Shown one piece after another: positions 26,080-34,881 of a stretch of DNA of 64,000 nt. The translations under genes were made by a program, and so were the position numbers. Source of the DNA: Polynucleobacter sp. es-EL-1. GTDB taxonomy: Bacteria; Pseudomonadota; Gammaproteobacteria; Burkholderiales; Burkholderiaceae. The DNA lies in assembly GCF_018687975.1 (NCBI RefSeq), contig NZ_CP061310.1, positions 1,736,001 to 1,800,000 on the forward strand, written 5' to 3'. The notes below the pieces were generated by a model that made no database searches, had not been told where the DNA came from, and saw only the letters and a program-made list of their open reading frames with translations. The number at the start of each line of letters is the position of its first letter. Within the stretch, counting starts at the first letter, position 1.

Positions 26080-26118
26080 AATAGACCTCTATTAACACCA
26101 GAAATATATAAAAAGAAA

Positions 26119-27060
26119 ATGGTTCAAAAGAAAGCATACAAACCGCAATTGCAAGCACGGCAAACTCTGCCAGCAGCGCAGACTGCTGCGGCTTCGCTTG
26201 CCTTTCCGATGTTGCCATCCCTTGGGGTTGGGACACTCGACTCATACATCGCCTACGTTAATCGCGTGCCGATGCTCAGCGCTGCCGAAGAACTTCATTT
26301 GGCGCAAGAGTTTCGTCGCACAGAAAATGTAGATGCCGCTAAAACATTGGTGTTGTCACACCTACGCTTGGTGGTCTCAGTAGCGCGTCAATATTTGGGG
26401 TATGGCATTCCTCATGCAGATTTAATACAAGAGGGTAATGTTGGTCTCATGAAGGCCGTAAAGCGCTATGACCCTAGTCAAGGTGCACGCCTGGTCTCTT
26501 ATGCAATCCATTGGATTAAAGCAGAGATTCATGAGTACATTCTCAAAAACTGGCGCTTAGTTAAGGTTGCAACTACAAAAGCGCAGCGCAAACTATTCTT
26601 TAATTTACGCAGTAATAAGCCAACACTGGCGTCGCTTACTCCAAATGAAGTTGAGGCACTAGCCAAGGCACTCGATGTTAAAGGCTCCGATGTTAAAGAA
26701 ATGGAGATGCGCCTAGCTGGTGGTGATGTTGCCCTAGAAGGTGATGACTCTGATGATGAGTCAGCTTATGCGCCTATTCAGTGGCTGGCTGATAGCAGTC
26801 AAGAGCCGACAGAGATGATGGCAGCTGCAGCTACCGACGCTTTGCGTGGTCCTCAATTAGATCAAGCACTCATGGCTTTAGATGAGCGCAGTCGAAATAT
26901 TGTGCAATCACGCTGGCTAGCAATGGATGCTGATGGTAATGGCACTAAAACTTTGCATGATCTTGCCAATGAATATGGCATCTCAGCAGAGCGAGTACGT
27001 CAAATTGAAACTGCCGCACTCAAAAAAATGCGCGGCCTGCTTGAAACACAAGCCGCTTAA
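26119..27060 (+). CDS. rpoH: RNA polymerase heat-shock sigma factor sigma-32
   Basis: Directs RNA polymerase to heat-shock promoters. 313 residues: region 1.2 LDSYIAYVNRVPMLSAAEELHLAQEF, region 2 with HLRLVVSVARQYLGYGIPHADLIQEGNVGLMKAVKRYDP and YAIHWIKAEIHEYILKNWR, the RpoH box QRKLFFNLR (about 154-162), and region 4 HTH EYGISAERVRQIETAALKKMR. The CIRCE element upstream indicates HrcA repression, which ties sigma-32 levels to GroE-assisted HrcA activity. Ends 8 bp from the convergent SCO gene. Confidence 0.97.
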   Translation: MVQKKAYKPQLQARQTLPAAQTAAASLAFPMLPSLGVGTLDSYIAYVNRVPMLSAAEELHLAQEFRRTENVDAAKTLVLSHLRLVVSVARQYLGYGIPHADLIQEGNVGLMKAVKRYDPSQGARLVSYAIHWIKAEIHEYILKNWRLVKVATTKAQRKLFFNLRSNKPTLASLTPNEVEALAKALDVKGSDVKEMEMRLAGGDVALEGDDSDDESAYAPIQWLADSSQEPTEMMAAAATDALRGPQLDQALMALDERSRNIVQSRWLAMDADGNGTKTLHDLANEYGISAERVRQIETAALKKMRGLLETQAA

Positions 27061-27068
27061 ATACACAC

Positions 27069-27674
27069 TTACTTCAGTAATTCTTTCAAGTCTTGTGCCA
27101 AGGTCTCTGGACCTTGCGCATGCTTGATGTATAGACGTAAATGGCCTTCTGGATCAAATGCGTAACTACCTGCCGTATGATCCATCGTGTAAGAACCCGG
27201 ACTTAGGCCAGGAACTTGCTTGTAGTAAATCTTAAAGTCTTTCGTTACTTTTTTAAGAGCAGCTTCATCTGCTGGGCGCAAGCCCATGAAACGTGAATCA
27301 AATGCAGGTACATACTGCTTCAAAATTTCAGCCGTATCTCTTTGTGGATCAACAGTAACAAACAATACCTGCACCCTGTCTGCCTGTGGCCCTAACAGCG
27401 CCATAGCTTGCTGCATTTCAGTTAGGGTTGTGGGACAAATATCAGGGCACTGTGTATAGCCGAAGAACATCACCACTACCTTGCCCTTAAAGTCGGCTAA
27501 TGTCCGCACTTTTCCATCGGGATCCACAAGACTAAAGTCATTACCAAAAGCCTTGCTACCGGTGATGTCCACGTTTTTGAAACTCTGCTTAGGACTGCAT
27601 GCCAAAATTGTCAGGGCAAAAAAAGATAAGAACAAAACTCGAATCGAATTTCTCAAAAAATTAGATAAATTCAT
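27069..27674 (-). CDS. SCO1/SenC family copper chaperone lipoprotein
   Basis: Delivers copper to the CuA site of cytochrome oxidase subunit II. About 201 residues: lipoprotein signal LFLSFFALTILAC, thioredoxin-like fold with the copper motif CPDIC (in GYTQCPDICPTTL) and the distal His in MDHTAGSY. I chose the ATG at 27674, with a GAG box upstream, over ATGs at 27680 and 27701 (the latter lies inside ctaB). Last gene of the oxidase assembly run ctaA-ctaB-sco. Confidence 0.93.
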   Translation of the reverse strand: MNLSNFLRNSIRVLFLSFFALTILACSPKQSFKNVDITGSKAFGNDFSLVDPDGKVRTLADFKGKVVVMFFGYTQCPDICPTTLTEMQQAMALLGPQADRVQVLFVTVDPQRDTAEILKQYVPAFDSRFMGLRPADEAALKKVTKDFKIYYKQVPGLSPGSYTMDHTAGSYAFDPEGHLRLYIKHAQGPETLAQDLKELLK

Positions 27675-27681
27675 ATACATC

Positions 27682-28575
27682 TCAAATGAAATAGTGATCA
27701 ACTAAAAGTGCGGCGAACAAAAGCGAGAGATAGGTAATCGAAAATCTAAAGGTTCGCTTAGCCAAATCATCGCTATAGGAAATAAATAAAGCCACGACAT
27801 ATGCCAAGAACATCAGGCCTAGAATAATTGCGGAAATCAAATAAATCATACCGCTCATGCCATAGATATAAGGAAGCAAGGTAGCAGCTATCAGAATTAA
27901 TGTGTAGAGCAAAATATTGAGTAGCGTAAATCGCTCGCCATGAGTCACTGGCAGCATTGGTAAACCACTTTGCACATAATCATCACGGCGATACAAAGCC
28001 AAAGCCCAAAAATGCGGTGGAGTCCATACAAAAATAATCAGCACTAGCAACCATGCCTCTGCAGACAGTGTATTCGTTACCGCTGCCCAACCAAGCGCAG
28101 GAGGCATTGCTCCAGAAAGACCGCCAATCACGATATTTTGAGGGGTTGCTGGCTTGAGAAGCCAGGTATAGATCACCGCATAGCCCACAAAGGTGGCGAC
28201 CGTTAACCACATCGTTAGAGGGTTGCAGAAATTCCATAAAATAATCATGCCTAAGGAGCCAAGCACAATTGAGAAGATCGTGATGTGAAAGGGCGTTACT
28301 TCACCAGTAGCTGAAGGTCTCCAAGACGTTCTCTTCATCTTGGCATCAACCGCTTGCTCAATCAAGCAGTTCATTGCGAACGCTGCACCTGCTAATAACC
28401 AAATACCAACAATGCCGCCAATCAAAACGGGGTATGGCACCATTCCAGGGGTAGCCAGGAACATGCCGATGACGGCACAGAAAACAGCTAACTGAGTCAC
28501 CCTGGGCTTCGTTAAAACCCAGTACTGACGCCAACGCGGCATTGGGCTAGGTAGGGAAGGTGTTGGACTGCTCAT
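27682..28575 (-). CDS. ctaB: Protoheme IX farnesyltransferase (heme O synthase)
   Basis: Integral membrane prenyltransferase of the UbiA family that makes heme O. 297 residues with about nine membrane helices and the Asp-rich motif NCLIEQAVDAKMKRTSWRP, plus the second motif YRRDDYVQSGLPMLPVTHG. Starts in an ATGA overlap with ctaA, so heme O and heme A synthases are coupled. Also known as cyoE/coxE10-type genes; ctaB is used because it sits beside ctaA. Confidence 0.96.
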   Translation of the reverse strand: MSSPTPSLPSPMPRWRQYWVLTKPRVTQLAVFCAVIGMFLATPGMVPYPVLIGGIVGIWLLAGAAFAMNCLIEQAVDAKMKRTSWRPSATGEVTPFHITIFSIVLGSLGMIILWNFCNPLTMWLTVATFVGYAVIYTWLLKPATPQNIVIGGLSGAMPPALGWAAVTNTLSAEAWLLVLIIFVWTPPHFWALALYRRDDYVQSGLPMLPVTHGERFTLLNILLYTLILIAATLLPYIYGMSGMIYLISAIILGLMFLAYVVALFISYSDDLAKRTFRFSITYLSLLFAALLVDHYFI

Positions 28576-29702
28576 AATGATTTGTCCATCTTAATATGAA
28601 GTGGCGAACTCCAGGATGCCCACTGACTTAATCTCACTAAGCAGAACACTAAAGCAGCAGACCCCGCGGTGTGCAGCAATGCTGCAGCCAGCGGCCACTG
28701 AAAAATCACATTAGAGATACCAGTAACTACCTGAAGAACAATTAATGCCAAGAGTAGCTTAGCAATGCGCCCAATCTCTGGTAAGGCAGGATTGCTCGCT
28801 TGCAGAGCATTCCATCCTAAAAGACCCAATATTAAAACTACAAAAATTGCAAAAACGCGATGCGCCCAATGAATCGTCTGTAATGCCGCTGGAGAAATCA
28901 TTTCCCCTTTAGCGTTTAAGCCTAACTCACGCCAGAGTGTGAATCCCTCATGCCAAGCAGTCTCTGGCCACATAGCGCCAACACAAGTCGGAAAATCAGG
29001 ACAGGCCAACACAGCATAATTAGTGCTTACCCATGCACCTAAAAATACCTGAATAGTCAAAACAACTGCTGCAGTCATAATCAACTTGACAGAAAGAGGT
29101 GTTTGCGACAAACGTCGTATAGAAGAATTTTTCTCTTGCCAGTGTTTCTGCGCATAAGCGGTTAAACATGCCAACAAAACTAAGGCCAACATCAGATGAA
29201 TGGTCACAATGATAGGCTGCAATTTCAGAGTAACGGTCAAGGCGCCAAAAGCACCTTGAATGCATACCAACACTAAAAGGCCAATGCTACCCAGCAAGGG
29301 AGTATTACCAAGACTCTTCACTTTAGACCAGGCTACACCCACCTGAATGATGATCAAAGCCCCCACCATCATGGCTAAATAGCGATGAATCATTTCAATC
29401 CAGGCCTTAATGACGGTGACAGGCCCTGTTGGCATAGCCGCTTCTGCCTGCTGTATTTCTCCAATCGCGCGCCACGGATTTGATGTGCCATAGCAACCAG
29501 GCCAATCCGGACAACCTAAACCAGAATCAGTCAGTCGTGTAAACGCACCAAACACAATCAAATCAAAAGTCATAAAGACTAAGACCCAATTGAGTTTTTG
29601 AAAAAAGTTAAAGCTCGCTTTCTTCCATAAATATGCCAATGGCAAAATGGCAAAAATAATGGCAATGGCGGCTAACTCGCCAAATAGCACGATGCCACTC
29701 AT
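28572..29702 (-). CDS. ctaA: Heme A synthase
   Basis: Oxidises heme O to heme A in the membrane. 376 residues with eight predicted helices. The conserved GAFTRLTDSGLGCPDWPGCYG loop, EMIHRYLAMMVGAL (heme-ligand His), STNYAVLACPDFPTCVGAMWP loop with Cys pair, and TIHWAHRVFAIFV are all present. Overlaps the upstream assembly gene and the downstream ctaB by 4 nt each. Confidence 0.96.
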   Translation of the reverse strand: MSGIVLFGELAAIAIIFAILPLAYLWKKASFNFFQKLNWVLVFMTFDLIVFGAFTRLTDSGLGCPDWPGCYGTSNPWRAIGEIQQAEAAMPTGPVTVIKAWIEMIHRYLAMMVGALIIIQVGVAWSKVKSLGNTPLLGSIGLLVLVCIQGAFGALTVTLKLQPIIVTIHLMLALVLLACLTAYAQKHWQEKNSSIRRLSQTPLSVKLIMTAAVVLTIQVFLGAWVSTNYAVLACPDFPTCVGAMWPETAWHEGFTLWRELGLNAKGEMISPAALQTIHWAHRVFAIFVVLILGLLGWNALQASNPALPEIGRIAKLLLALIVLQVVTGISNVIFQWPLAAALLHTAGSAALVFCLVRLSQWASWSSPLHIKMDKSL

Positions 29703-30364
29703 TGCAGATTTTCACCCTTACGATTGAGTCGCAATAATTTCTCCAGATCCTTCTTGATGCTCCCAAATTCTTTAGGAGAATTTGTCACCGGGAAATACAT
29801 CATCTTTGCAGGGCTTGGATCAATCAACTGAATCTTCTGACCCGCACCTTCGCGATCTAGCCAAGTATAAAACTCAGCACTGAGCTTGGGATCTTTGGGG
29901 AGAGTAAGGATTTTGAACCCCGCTGTTTTCTCATCGTAGGCCAATAATATTTCTGGGTCTACTGGCTTGCCATCTGTATTAACCCAGACCAATTGCACTC
30001 GACTACTTTCGCGACCCACAGCAATACGCAATTGACGCATTAAAAATAGTGCCTCTAAACATGCTTCATTTTTAACCGTACATTCGCCTGCTGGTCTTGC
30101 CACCAATAAAGTCCACTTACCCTTAAACGGGATATCAAACCATGCGGGATTGAGATCTTGCGCTGGTTGCACCAAAGTGCCAAAGTTCGTTTTTGCACCC
30201 TCTGGCTTGTAAACGTAATAGGCAAAGTACGATGCAATCACCGGCGAGGCGCAGGCAAGCAAAAGAAAAAGCATTTGGATGCGGCCACGTCTAGTCTGCG
30301 CATTGATCCTTGATGATTCTGCCTGTGATGCTGGAATTAATAATTCTTTATCGCTCAACCTCAT
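29699..30364 (-). CDS. Membrane-anchored, SCO/thioredoxin-like hypothetical protein
   Basis: About 221 residues, one membrane helix (about 30-50, MLFLLLACASPVIASYFAYYVY). The periplasmic part, FKGKWTLLVARPAGECTVKNEACLEALFLMRQLRIAVG followed by VQLVWVNTDG, resembles the SCO/thioredoxin layout of beta-strand, Cys loop, helix, strand, but the copper motif CxxxC is replaced by a C-x6-C. It lies between SURF1 and ctaA, with a 17-nt overlap of the SURF1 3' end. The position suggests an oxidase assembly role; that is inference. TTG at 30370 is an alternative start. Confidence 0.7.
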   Translation of the reverse strand: MRLSDKELLIPASQAESSRINAQTRRGRIQMLFLLLACASPVIASYFAYYVYKPEGAKTNFGTLVQPAQDLNPAWFDIPFKGKWTLLVARPAGECTVKNEACLEALFLMRQLRIAVGRESSRVQLVWVNTDGKPVDPEILLAYDEKTAGFKILTLPKDPKLSAEFYTWLDREGAGQKIQLIDPSPAKMMYFPVTNSPKEFGSIKKDLEKLLRLNRKGENLQ

Positions 30365-31133
30365 CTCCAAAATCTTTACGTTGACGTTTGTACTGTATTA
30401 AGCCGCTGATGAGCCAAAATAAAAATCCGCATAAAGCCAGCGCAAACCACTGAAAAGCATAAGCATAATGGCGATCCACTCCATTTGTTGGGGAGGGCCA
30501 ATTTCTCACTAAACCATCACTACTATCCGCCTTGGACTCTCGCAATATAAAAGGCAATTGAACCCAGTTATGTCTGGTCGCCTCTTTGGCTAAATCAAAA
30601 TTTTGTTCAATTCTAGGCTGCGTTATAGGGCCATCCTGCTCACCTAATGCATACACCCTACCAGGATGAGGGAAACCCACCCCTTCAATGACTACAGCTG
30701 TCTCTGGGGTGCTAATCGGTGGCAACTGCACCCTATTCTCATTATTGCGAGGCGCCCAGCCACGATTGACCCAAAGGACTCTATTTTGATCATCCAAACT
30801 CAAGGGCATCATTAGATAAAAACCGGCTTGAGCAGTATTGCTGCCCGATGCAGGAATTGGGCGCGGCCGATTTTCCAGCCACACCGCTTGATCAGGCAAG
30901 AAACGTCCTTGCGCGACAATTCGACGCTCAGTAGCAACTTCTAAGCTTAAATTCTCAGTATTGGCATTGAGCACAGGCAAGGCAAAACGGGCAGCCAAAG
31001 AGTCGCTTAATTGAATTTTCTGCTGCGCACGGTTCAGTTGCCATACACCCGCACCACAACCAATCCCAATTACCGCCAAGGCTGATAAAGTAGCAACAAT
31101 ACGACCAGTAATCAGGCTAGAAAATATATTCAA
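30348..31133 (-). CDS. SURF1 family cytochrome oxidase biogenesis protein
   Basis: Assists heme a insertion into oxidase subunit I. 261 residues with two membrane helices at the ends (about 12-30 and 228-248) and the SURF1 signature VWQLNRAQQK after helix 1, plus VWLENRP and VLWVNRGWAPRNN in the periplasmic domain. The start appears to be TTG at 31133 with no in-frame ATG nearby, and lies 14 bp from the divergent small membrane protein gene. Confidence 0.9.
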   Translation of the reverse strand: MNIFSSLITGRIVATLSALAVIGIGCGAGVWQLNRAQQKIQLSDSLAARFALPVLNANTENLSLEVATERRIVAQGRFLPDQAVWLENRPRPIPASGSNTAQAGFYLMMPLSLDDQNRVLWVNRGWAPRNNENRVQLPPISTPETAVVIEGVGFPHPGRVYALGEQDGPITQPRIEQNFDLAKEATRHNWVQLPFILRESKADSSDGLVRNWPSPTNGVDRHYAYAFQWFALALCGFLFWLISGLIQYKRQRKDFGDEVER

Positions 31134-31147
31134 GGGAGTTAATAGAA

Positions 31148-31360
31148 ATGAAGTGGGTTATTCCAATTGCGTTAATCATGATTGTAGGGAGTCTTGGCTC
31201 CGCCCTGTATTTCATGATGAAAGATAAGGGTGGCAGCTCCAGAATGGTCCATTCATTGATGTTGCGCATCGGACTATCAATACTACTCTTTTTAGGTATT
31301 TTAGTTGCGCACTACTTTGGCTTAATCGAAGCAACTGGAGTCAGGGTCGGTAGCAACTAA
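31148..31360 (+). CDS. Twin transmembrane protein (DUF2909-like)
   Basis: 70 residues with two hydrophobic helices (about 3-22 and 40-60) separated by a short KDKGGSSRMVHSLMLR loop. This small protein is a constant neighbour of SURF1 and oxidase genes in betaproteobacteria. Starts 9 nt after a GGGAG box. Biochemical role unknown; an accessory of oxidase assembly is a position-based guess. Followed by a strong terminator. Confidence 0.8.
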   Translation: MKWVIPIALIMIVGSLGSALYFMMKDKGGSSRMVHSLMLRIGLSILLFLGILVAHYFGLIEATGVRVGSN

Positions 31361-31394
31361 GTATCTCAAGATGGATAAGCGCCATCTAAAAAAG

Positions 31395-31417
31395 AACGGG
31401 GCTCTAGGCCCCGTTTT
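31395..31417. terminator. Bidirectional intrinsic terminator
   Basis: Stem ACGGGGC-TCTA-GGCCCCGT-like hairpin with an A-run before and TTTTT after, lying between the convergent twin-membrane-protein gene and ctaE. Serves both strands. Confidence 0.85.
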
Positions 31418-31426
31418 TGATTGGAG

Positions 31427-32281
31427 TTACATCCAATACACTGCGATATAAAGACCCAACCAAACTACGTCAACAAAGTGCCAATACCAGGCAGCACCCT
31501 CAAACGCAAAGTGATTGTCGGCAGTGAAGTCGCCACGAATCATGCGACGCAAAACAATGGCCAACATCAATCCACCTAAAAATACGTGGAAGCCATGAAA
31601 GCCAGTCAACATGAAGAAAGTTGAACCATAGATACCAGAGGTGAGCTTTAAGTTCAGGTCATGATAGGCATGGTAGTACTCATAGACTTGGAATCCCAAG
31701 AAGATTAAACCTAAGATCACTGTAGCAGCCAAGCCTCTAATGGCCTGCTTCATATGATTTTCACGTAATGCATGGTGAGCATAAGTAACGGTGATACCGG
31801 AGCTCAATAGCAATAAAGTATTAATTGTCGGAATAGGCCATGGACCCATAGTGGTAAATTTTTCTACCAATCCCGCAGGGCCATCATTAGGCCAAACAGC
31901 CGTGAAATTAGGCCAAATTAATTTACTTTCTACATCACCCATCCACGGCATTGCAATGCTACGGGCATAGAACAAGGCCGCAAAGAATGCGCCAAAGAAC
32001 ATAATCTCCGAGAAAATGAACCAGGCCATGGACCAGCGATAAGAAATATCAACGTTAATTCCGTTTTGACCGGTATTCGCCTCAGAGATGGCATCACCAA
32101 ACCATTGGTAAAGAACATATAAAACCCAAAGTACGCCCACAGCAGTAACGGGAGCGCCCCAAGCCTCATGATTAACCCAGCCAGACATACCGGCACCAAA
32201 GGCTAGCAAACCAATTGCCGCCATCACTGGATGACTAGATAGTCCAGGGACGAAATAGTAAGGGGTTGAATTGGATGACAT
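31427..32281 (-). CDS. ctaE: Cytochrome c oxidase subunit III
   Basis: Membrane subunit III of the heme-copper oxidase. About 284 residues, seven helices: the YYFVPGLSSHPVMAAIG start, WFIFSEIMFFGAFFAALFYAR, GITVTYAHHALRENH and the C-terminal GAAWYWHFVDVVWLGLYIAVYW typical of subunit III. ATG 32281 chosen; a TTG at 32299 is less likely. Final gene of the ctaC-ctaD-small ORF-ctaG-DUF2970-ctaE series. Confidence 0.97.
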   Translation of the reverse strand: MSSNSTPYYFVPGLSSHPVMAAIGLLAFGAGMSGWVNHEAWGAPVTAVGVLWVLYVLYQWFGDAISEANTGQNGINVDISYRWSMAWFIFSEIMFFGAFFAALFYARSIAMPWMGDVESKLIWPNFTAVWPNDGPAGLVEKFTTMGPWPIPTINTLLLLSSGITVTYAHHALRENHMKQAIRGLAATVILGLIFLGFQVYEYYHAYHDLNLKLTSGIYGSTFFMLTGFHGFHVFLGGLMLAIVLRRMIRGDFTADNHFAFEGAAWYWHFVDVVWLGLYIAVYWM

Positions 32282-32310
32282 CTTATTCTCTCTATTCAAT
32301 CAAAAAATAA

Positions 32311-32505
32311 TCAAAGGGAAACCACTGCTTTCACTATGAGGAGTAGGACACCCATAAAAATCATGGCCCCAATTACCCCCGCAATAATAATGTGAACAAA
32401 ACTCAATGAAGCAACATCTTCTTGTAATCCTGACTTCTTACGTACGCCCAGAAAAGCCCACAGCACAGCGACCATGGATTGCAAAAAGCTACTTTTCTTT
32501 TTCAT
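32311..32505 (-). CDS. DUF2970 small membrane protein
   Basis: 64 residues: a short basic N-terminus, the WAFLGVRKKSGLQED motif that marks DUF2970, and one C-terminal membrane helix (about 37-62). It overlaps ctaG by 4 nt and precedes ctaE. The family is found between ctaG and ctaE in betaproteobacteria; probable accessory in oxidase assembly, mechanism unknown. Confidence 0.85.
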   Translation of the reverse strand: MKKKSSFLQSMVAVLWAFLGVRKKSGLQEDVASLSFVHIIIAGVIGAMIFMGVLLLIVKAVVSL

Positions 32506-33095
32506 GAAGCTACCTTAGTTTTTGGAGTGGTGGAGCCCGCAGGCTGCTGACCAACACCTAACTCAAAAAACGTATAAGACAAGGTAATTGTTTTTACATC
32601 GGCAGGTAAACCTGCATCAATTACAAATAAAACAGGCATCTTTTTCACTTCATGCGCAGTCAAAGTTTGTTGCTGAAAACAAAAGCACTCTAACTTTGTA
32701 AAGAACTCGGATGCACTTTTAGGTGCATAACTCGGAATAGCTTGAGCCTCCACCGAGCGATTCATATTGTTAGTGACTTCATAAACAATTTCAGTCATCT
32801 CGCCTGGATGGACTTCTAAAAAGTTTTTCACCGGCTTAAAAGTAAATGGACCACGACTATTGGAATCAAACTCAATAGTCACTGTTCTCGAGTAATCAAC
32901 TTGAGAATTTCCAACCTTGTTTGCACTGTATGCACGAATTCCGTAGTCATTTTTGCTGGTGACCACGTTAATGCCGGTTACTTCACACAAGGCTTTATAC
33001 ATTGGCACCAAAGCATAACCAAAACCAAACATCATCACTGAAGCAATCAGTAACTTGAGCAGTATTTGACGGTTAATAGATGCAGTAGTTGACAT
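32502..33095 (-). CDS. ctaG: Cytochrome c oxidase assembly protein CtaG/Cox11
   Basis: Copper donor for the CuB site of subunit I. 197 residues with one N-terminal membrane anchor (about 12-32) and a periplasmic immunoglobulin-like domain carrying the copper motif CFCFQQQTL (CxC, about 137-139). Conserved YKALCEVTGINV follows the anchor. Sits between the small assembly ORF and the DUF2970 gene. Confidence 0.95.
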   Translation of the reverse strand: MSTTASINRQILLKLLIASVMMFGFGYALVPMYKALCEVTGINVVTSKNDYGIRAYSANKVGNSQVDYSRTVTIEFDSNSRGPFTFKPVKNFLEVHPGEMTEIVYEVTNNMNRSVEAQAIPSYAPKSASEFFTKLECFCFQQQTLTAHEVKKMPVLFVIDAGLPADVKTITLSYTFFELGVGQQPAGSTTPKTKVAS

Positions 33096-33108
33096 ATTTT
33101 GTCTAGGC

Positions 33109-33240
33109 TTAGCCCAACATGCTCCGCTTAATCACGATGCCAATAAAGAAAACTGCGGCAATGCTTAAAAGGATAAAACCCAATCTACGATTATTCGCAG
33201 ATTGAGATTTTTGATGTGCTGTTTTAGATACCGGCTGCAT
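33109..33240 (-). CDS. Cytochrome oxidase small assembly protein (43 residues)
   Basis: A short open frame starting MQPVSKTAHQKSQSANNRR, followed by one membrane helix (GFILLSIAAVFFIGIVI) and a KRSMLG end. Its ATG lies inside the 3' end of ctaD (17-nt overlap) and it stops 14 bp before ctaG. The layout basic/polar N-terminus plus single helix and the position match the small assembly proteins annotated between ctaD and ctaG in Burkholderiales. Too short for routine gene calling; supported by position, hydrophobicity and overlap. Confidence 0.7.
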   Translation of the reverse strand: MQPVSKTAHQKSQSANNRRLGFILLSIAAVFFIGIVIKRSMLG

Positions 33241-34843
33241 GCAACTCTTTAGCATCTGGAGGAGTTTCAAAAGTATGGTGTGGTGCTGGTGAAGGCACTG
33301 TCCACTCTAAACCTTTGGCACCATCCCATGGCTTCATGGATGCTTTTTCACCTTTGCCGTTATAAGCAGGCAAGACAACGAAAAGCAAGAAATACACCTG
33401 GGATAAACCAAAACCAAGCGCACCAATCGAAGCAATCATGTTGAAGTCAGCGAATTGAGTTGGGTAGTCAGCGTAACGGCGTGGCATACCTGCTAAGCCC
33501 AAGAAGTGCATTGGGAAGAAGGTAATGTTGAAGAAAATCATGGAAGTCCAGAAATGGATCTTGCCGCGAGTTTCGTTGGCCATGTAGCCAGTCCACTTTG
33601 GACACCAGTAGTAGAAGCCAGCAAACATCGCAAACAATGAGCCTGCTACCAATACATAGTGGAAGTGTGCAACAACGTAGTAAGTATCTTGCACACCAAT
33701 ATCAATTGGAGCCATCGCTAAGATCAAGCCAGTAAAGCCACCCATCGTAAATACGAAAATAAAGCCGACAGACCACAACATTGGAGTTTCGAAAGTCATC
33801 GAACCTTTCCACATTGTTGCAACCCAGTTGAAAATCTTCACGCCAGTTGGAACAGCAATCAACATCGTGGCGTACATGAAGAACAGTTGGCCTGTTACTG
33901 GCATACCAGTAGCAAACATATGGTGTGCCCAAACGATGAATGACAAGATCGCGATCGATGCTGTTGCATAAACCATCGAGCTGTAGCCAAACAATGTTTT
34001 TCTGGAGAATGCAGGAACGATTTCACTAATGATTCCAAAAGCAGGAAGAATCATGATGTAAACCTCTGGGTGACCGAAGAACCAGAAAATGTGCTGGAAC
34101 ATGATTGGATCACCACCACCAACTGCGGAGAAGAATGAAGTACCGAAATGGCGGTCTGTCAGAACCATCGTGATCGCGCCAGCCAAAACAGGCATTACAG
34201 CAATCAGCAGATAGGCAGTAATTAACCATGTCCAGCAGAACATTGGCATCTTCATCAATGTCAAGCCAGGGGCACGCATATTCAAAATGGTCACGATGAT
34301 GTTAATCGAGCCCATGATGGAAGACGCACCTAATAAATGCAGAGCAAAAATGGCCATATCCAAGCCAGGGCCCATTTGTGCTGTCAATGGCGCATACAAA
34401 GTCCAACCACCGGCAGGAGCACCACCAGGAGCTAAAAAGGAACCAAATAATAAGCAAGCAGCTACTGGCAGAATCCAGAAGCTAAAGTTATTCATGCGGG
34501 CAAAAGCCATATCCGATGCGCCAATTTGCAAAGGAATCATGTAGTTTGCAAAGCCAACGAATGCCGGCATGATCGCACCAAACACCATGACCAAGCCATG
34601 CATTGTTGTGAGCTGGTTGAAGAACTCAGGACGCAGATATTGCAGGCCAGGCTGGAATAATTCCAAACGAATTCCGAGGGCCATTACGCCACCAGCCATC
34701 AAACTCACAAATGAGAAGATGAGGTACATCGTACCGATATCTTTATGGTTAGTCGCAAACAACCAACGACGCCAACCATGTGGCATGTGATCGTCGTGTG
34801 CGTGATCGTGCGCGTGATCGTGTGTAGTGGAAACAGTGCTCAT
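33224..34843 (-). CDS. ctaD: Cytochrome c oxidase subunit I
   Basis: Catalytic aa3-type subunit with low-spin heme a, heme a3 and CuB. 539 residues, 12 helices: WLFATNHKDIGTMYLIF, LTTMHGLVMVFG (heme a His), FWFFGHPEVYIMILPAFGIISE (CuB His cross-linked to Tyr), WAHHMFATGMP and VVAHFHYVLVAG (heme ligands). The N-terminus has a His/Asp-rich stretch (THDHAHDHAHDDHMPHG) which may bind metal. Lies 38 bp after ctaC. Confidence 0.98.
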   Translation of the reverse strand: MSTVSTTHDHAHDHAHDDHMPHGWRRWLFATNHKDIGTMYLIFSFVSLMAGGVMALGIRLELFQPGLQYLRPEFFNQLTTMHGLVMVFGAIMPAFVGFANYMIPLQIGASDMAFARMNNFSFWILPVAACLLFGSFLAPGGAPAGGWTLYAPLTAQMGPGLDMAIFALHLLGASSIMGSINIIVTILNMRAPGLTLMKMPMFCWTWLITAYLLIAVMPVLAGAITMVLTDRHFGTSFFSAVGGGDPIMFQHIFWFFGHPEVYIMILPAFGIISEIVPAFSRKTLFGYSSMVYATASIAILSFIVWAHHMFATGMPVTGQLFFMYATMLIAVPTGVKIFNWVATMWKGSMTFETPMLWSVGFIFVFTMGGFTGLILAMAPIDIGVQDTYYVVAHFHYVLVAGSLFAMFAGFYYWCPKWTGYMANETRGKIHFWTSMIFFNITFFPMHFLGLAGMPRRYADYPTQFADFNMIASIGALGFGLSQVYFLLFVVLPAYNGKGEKASMKPWDGAKGLEWTVPSPAPHHTFETPPDAKELHAAGI

Positions 34844-34881
34844 GGATTACTCCGGTTTAGTTTTTATCTGTATAAATTAAA

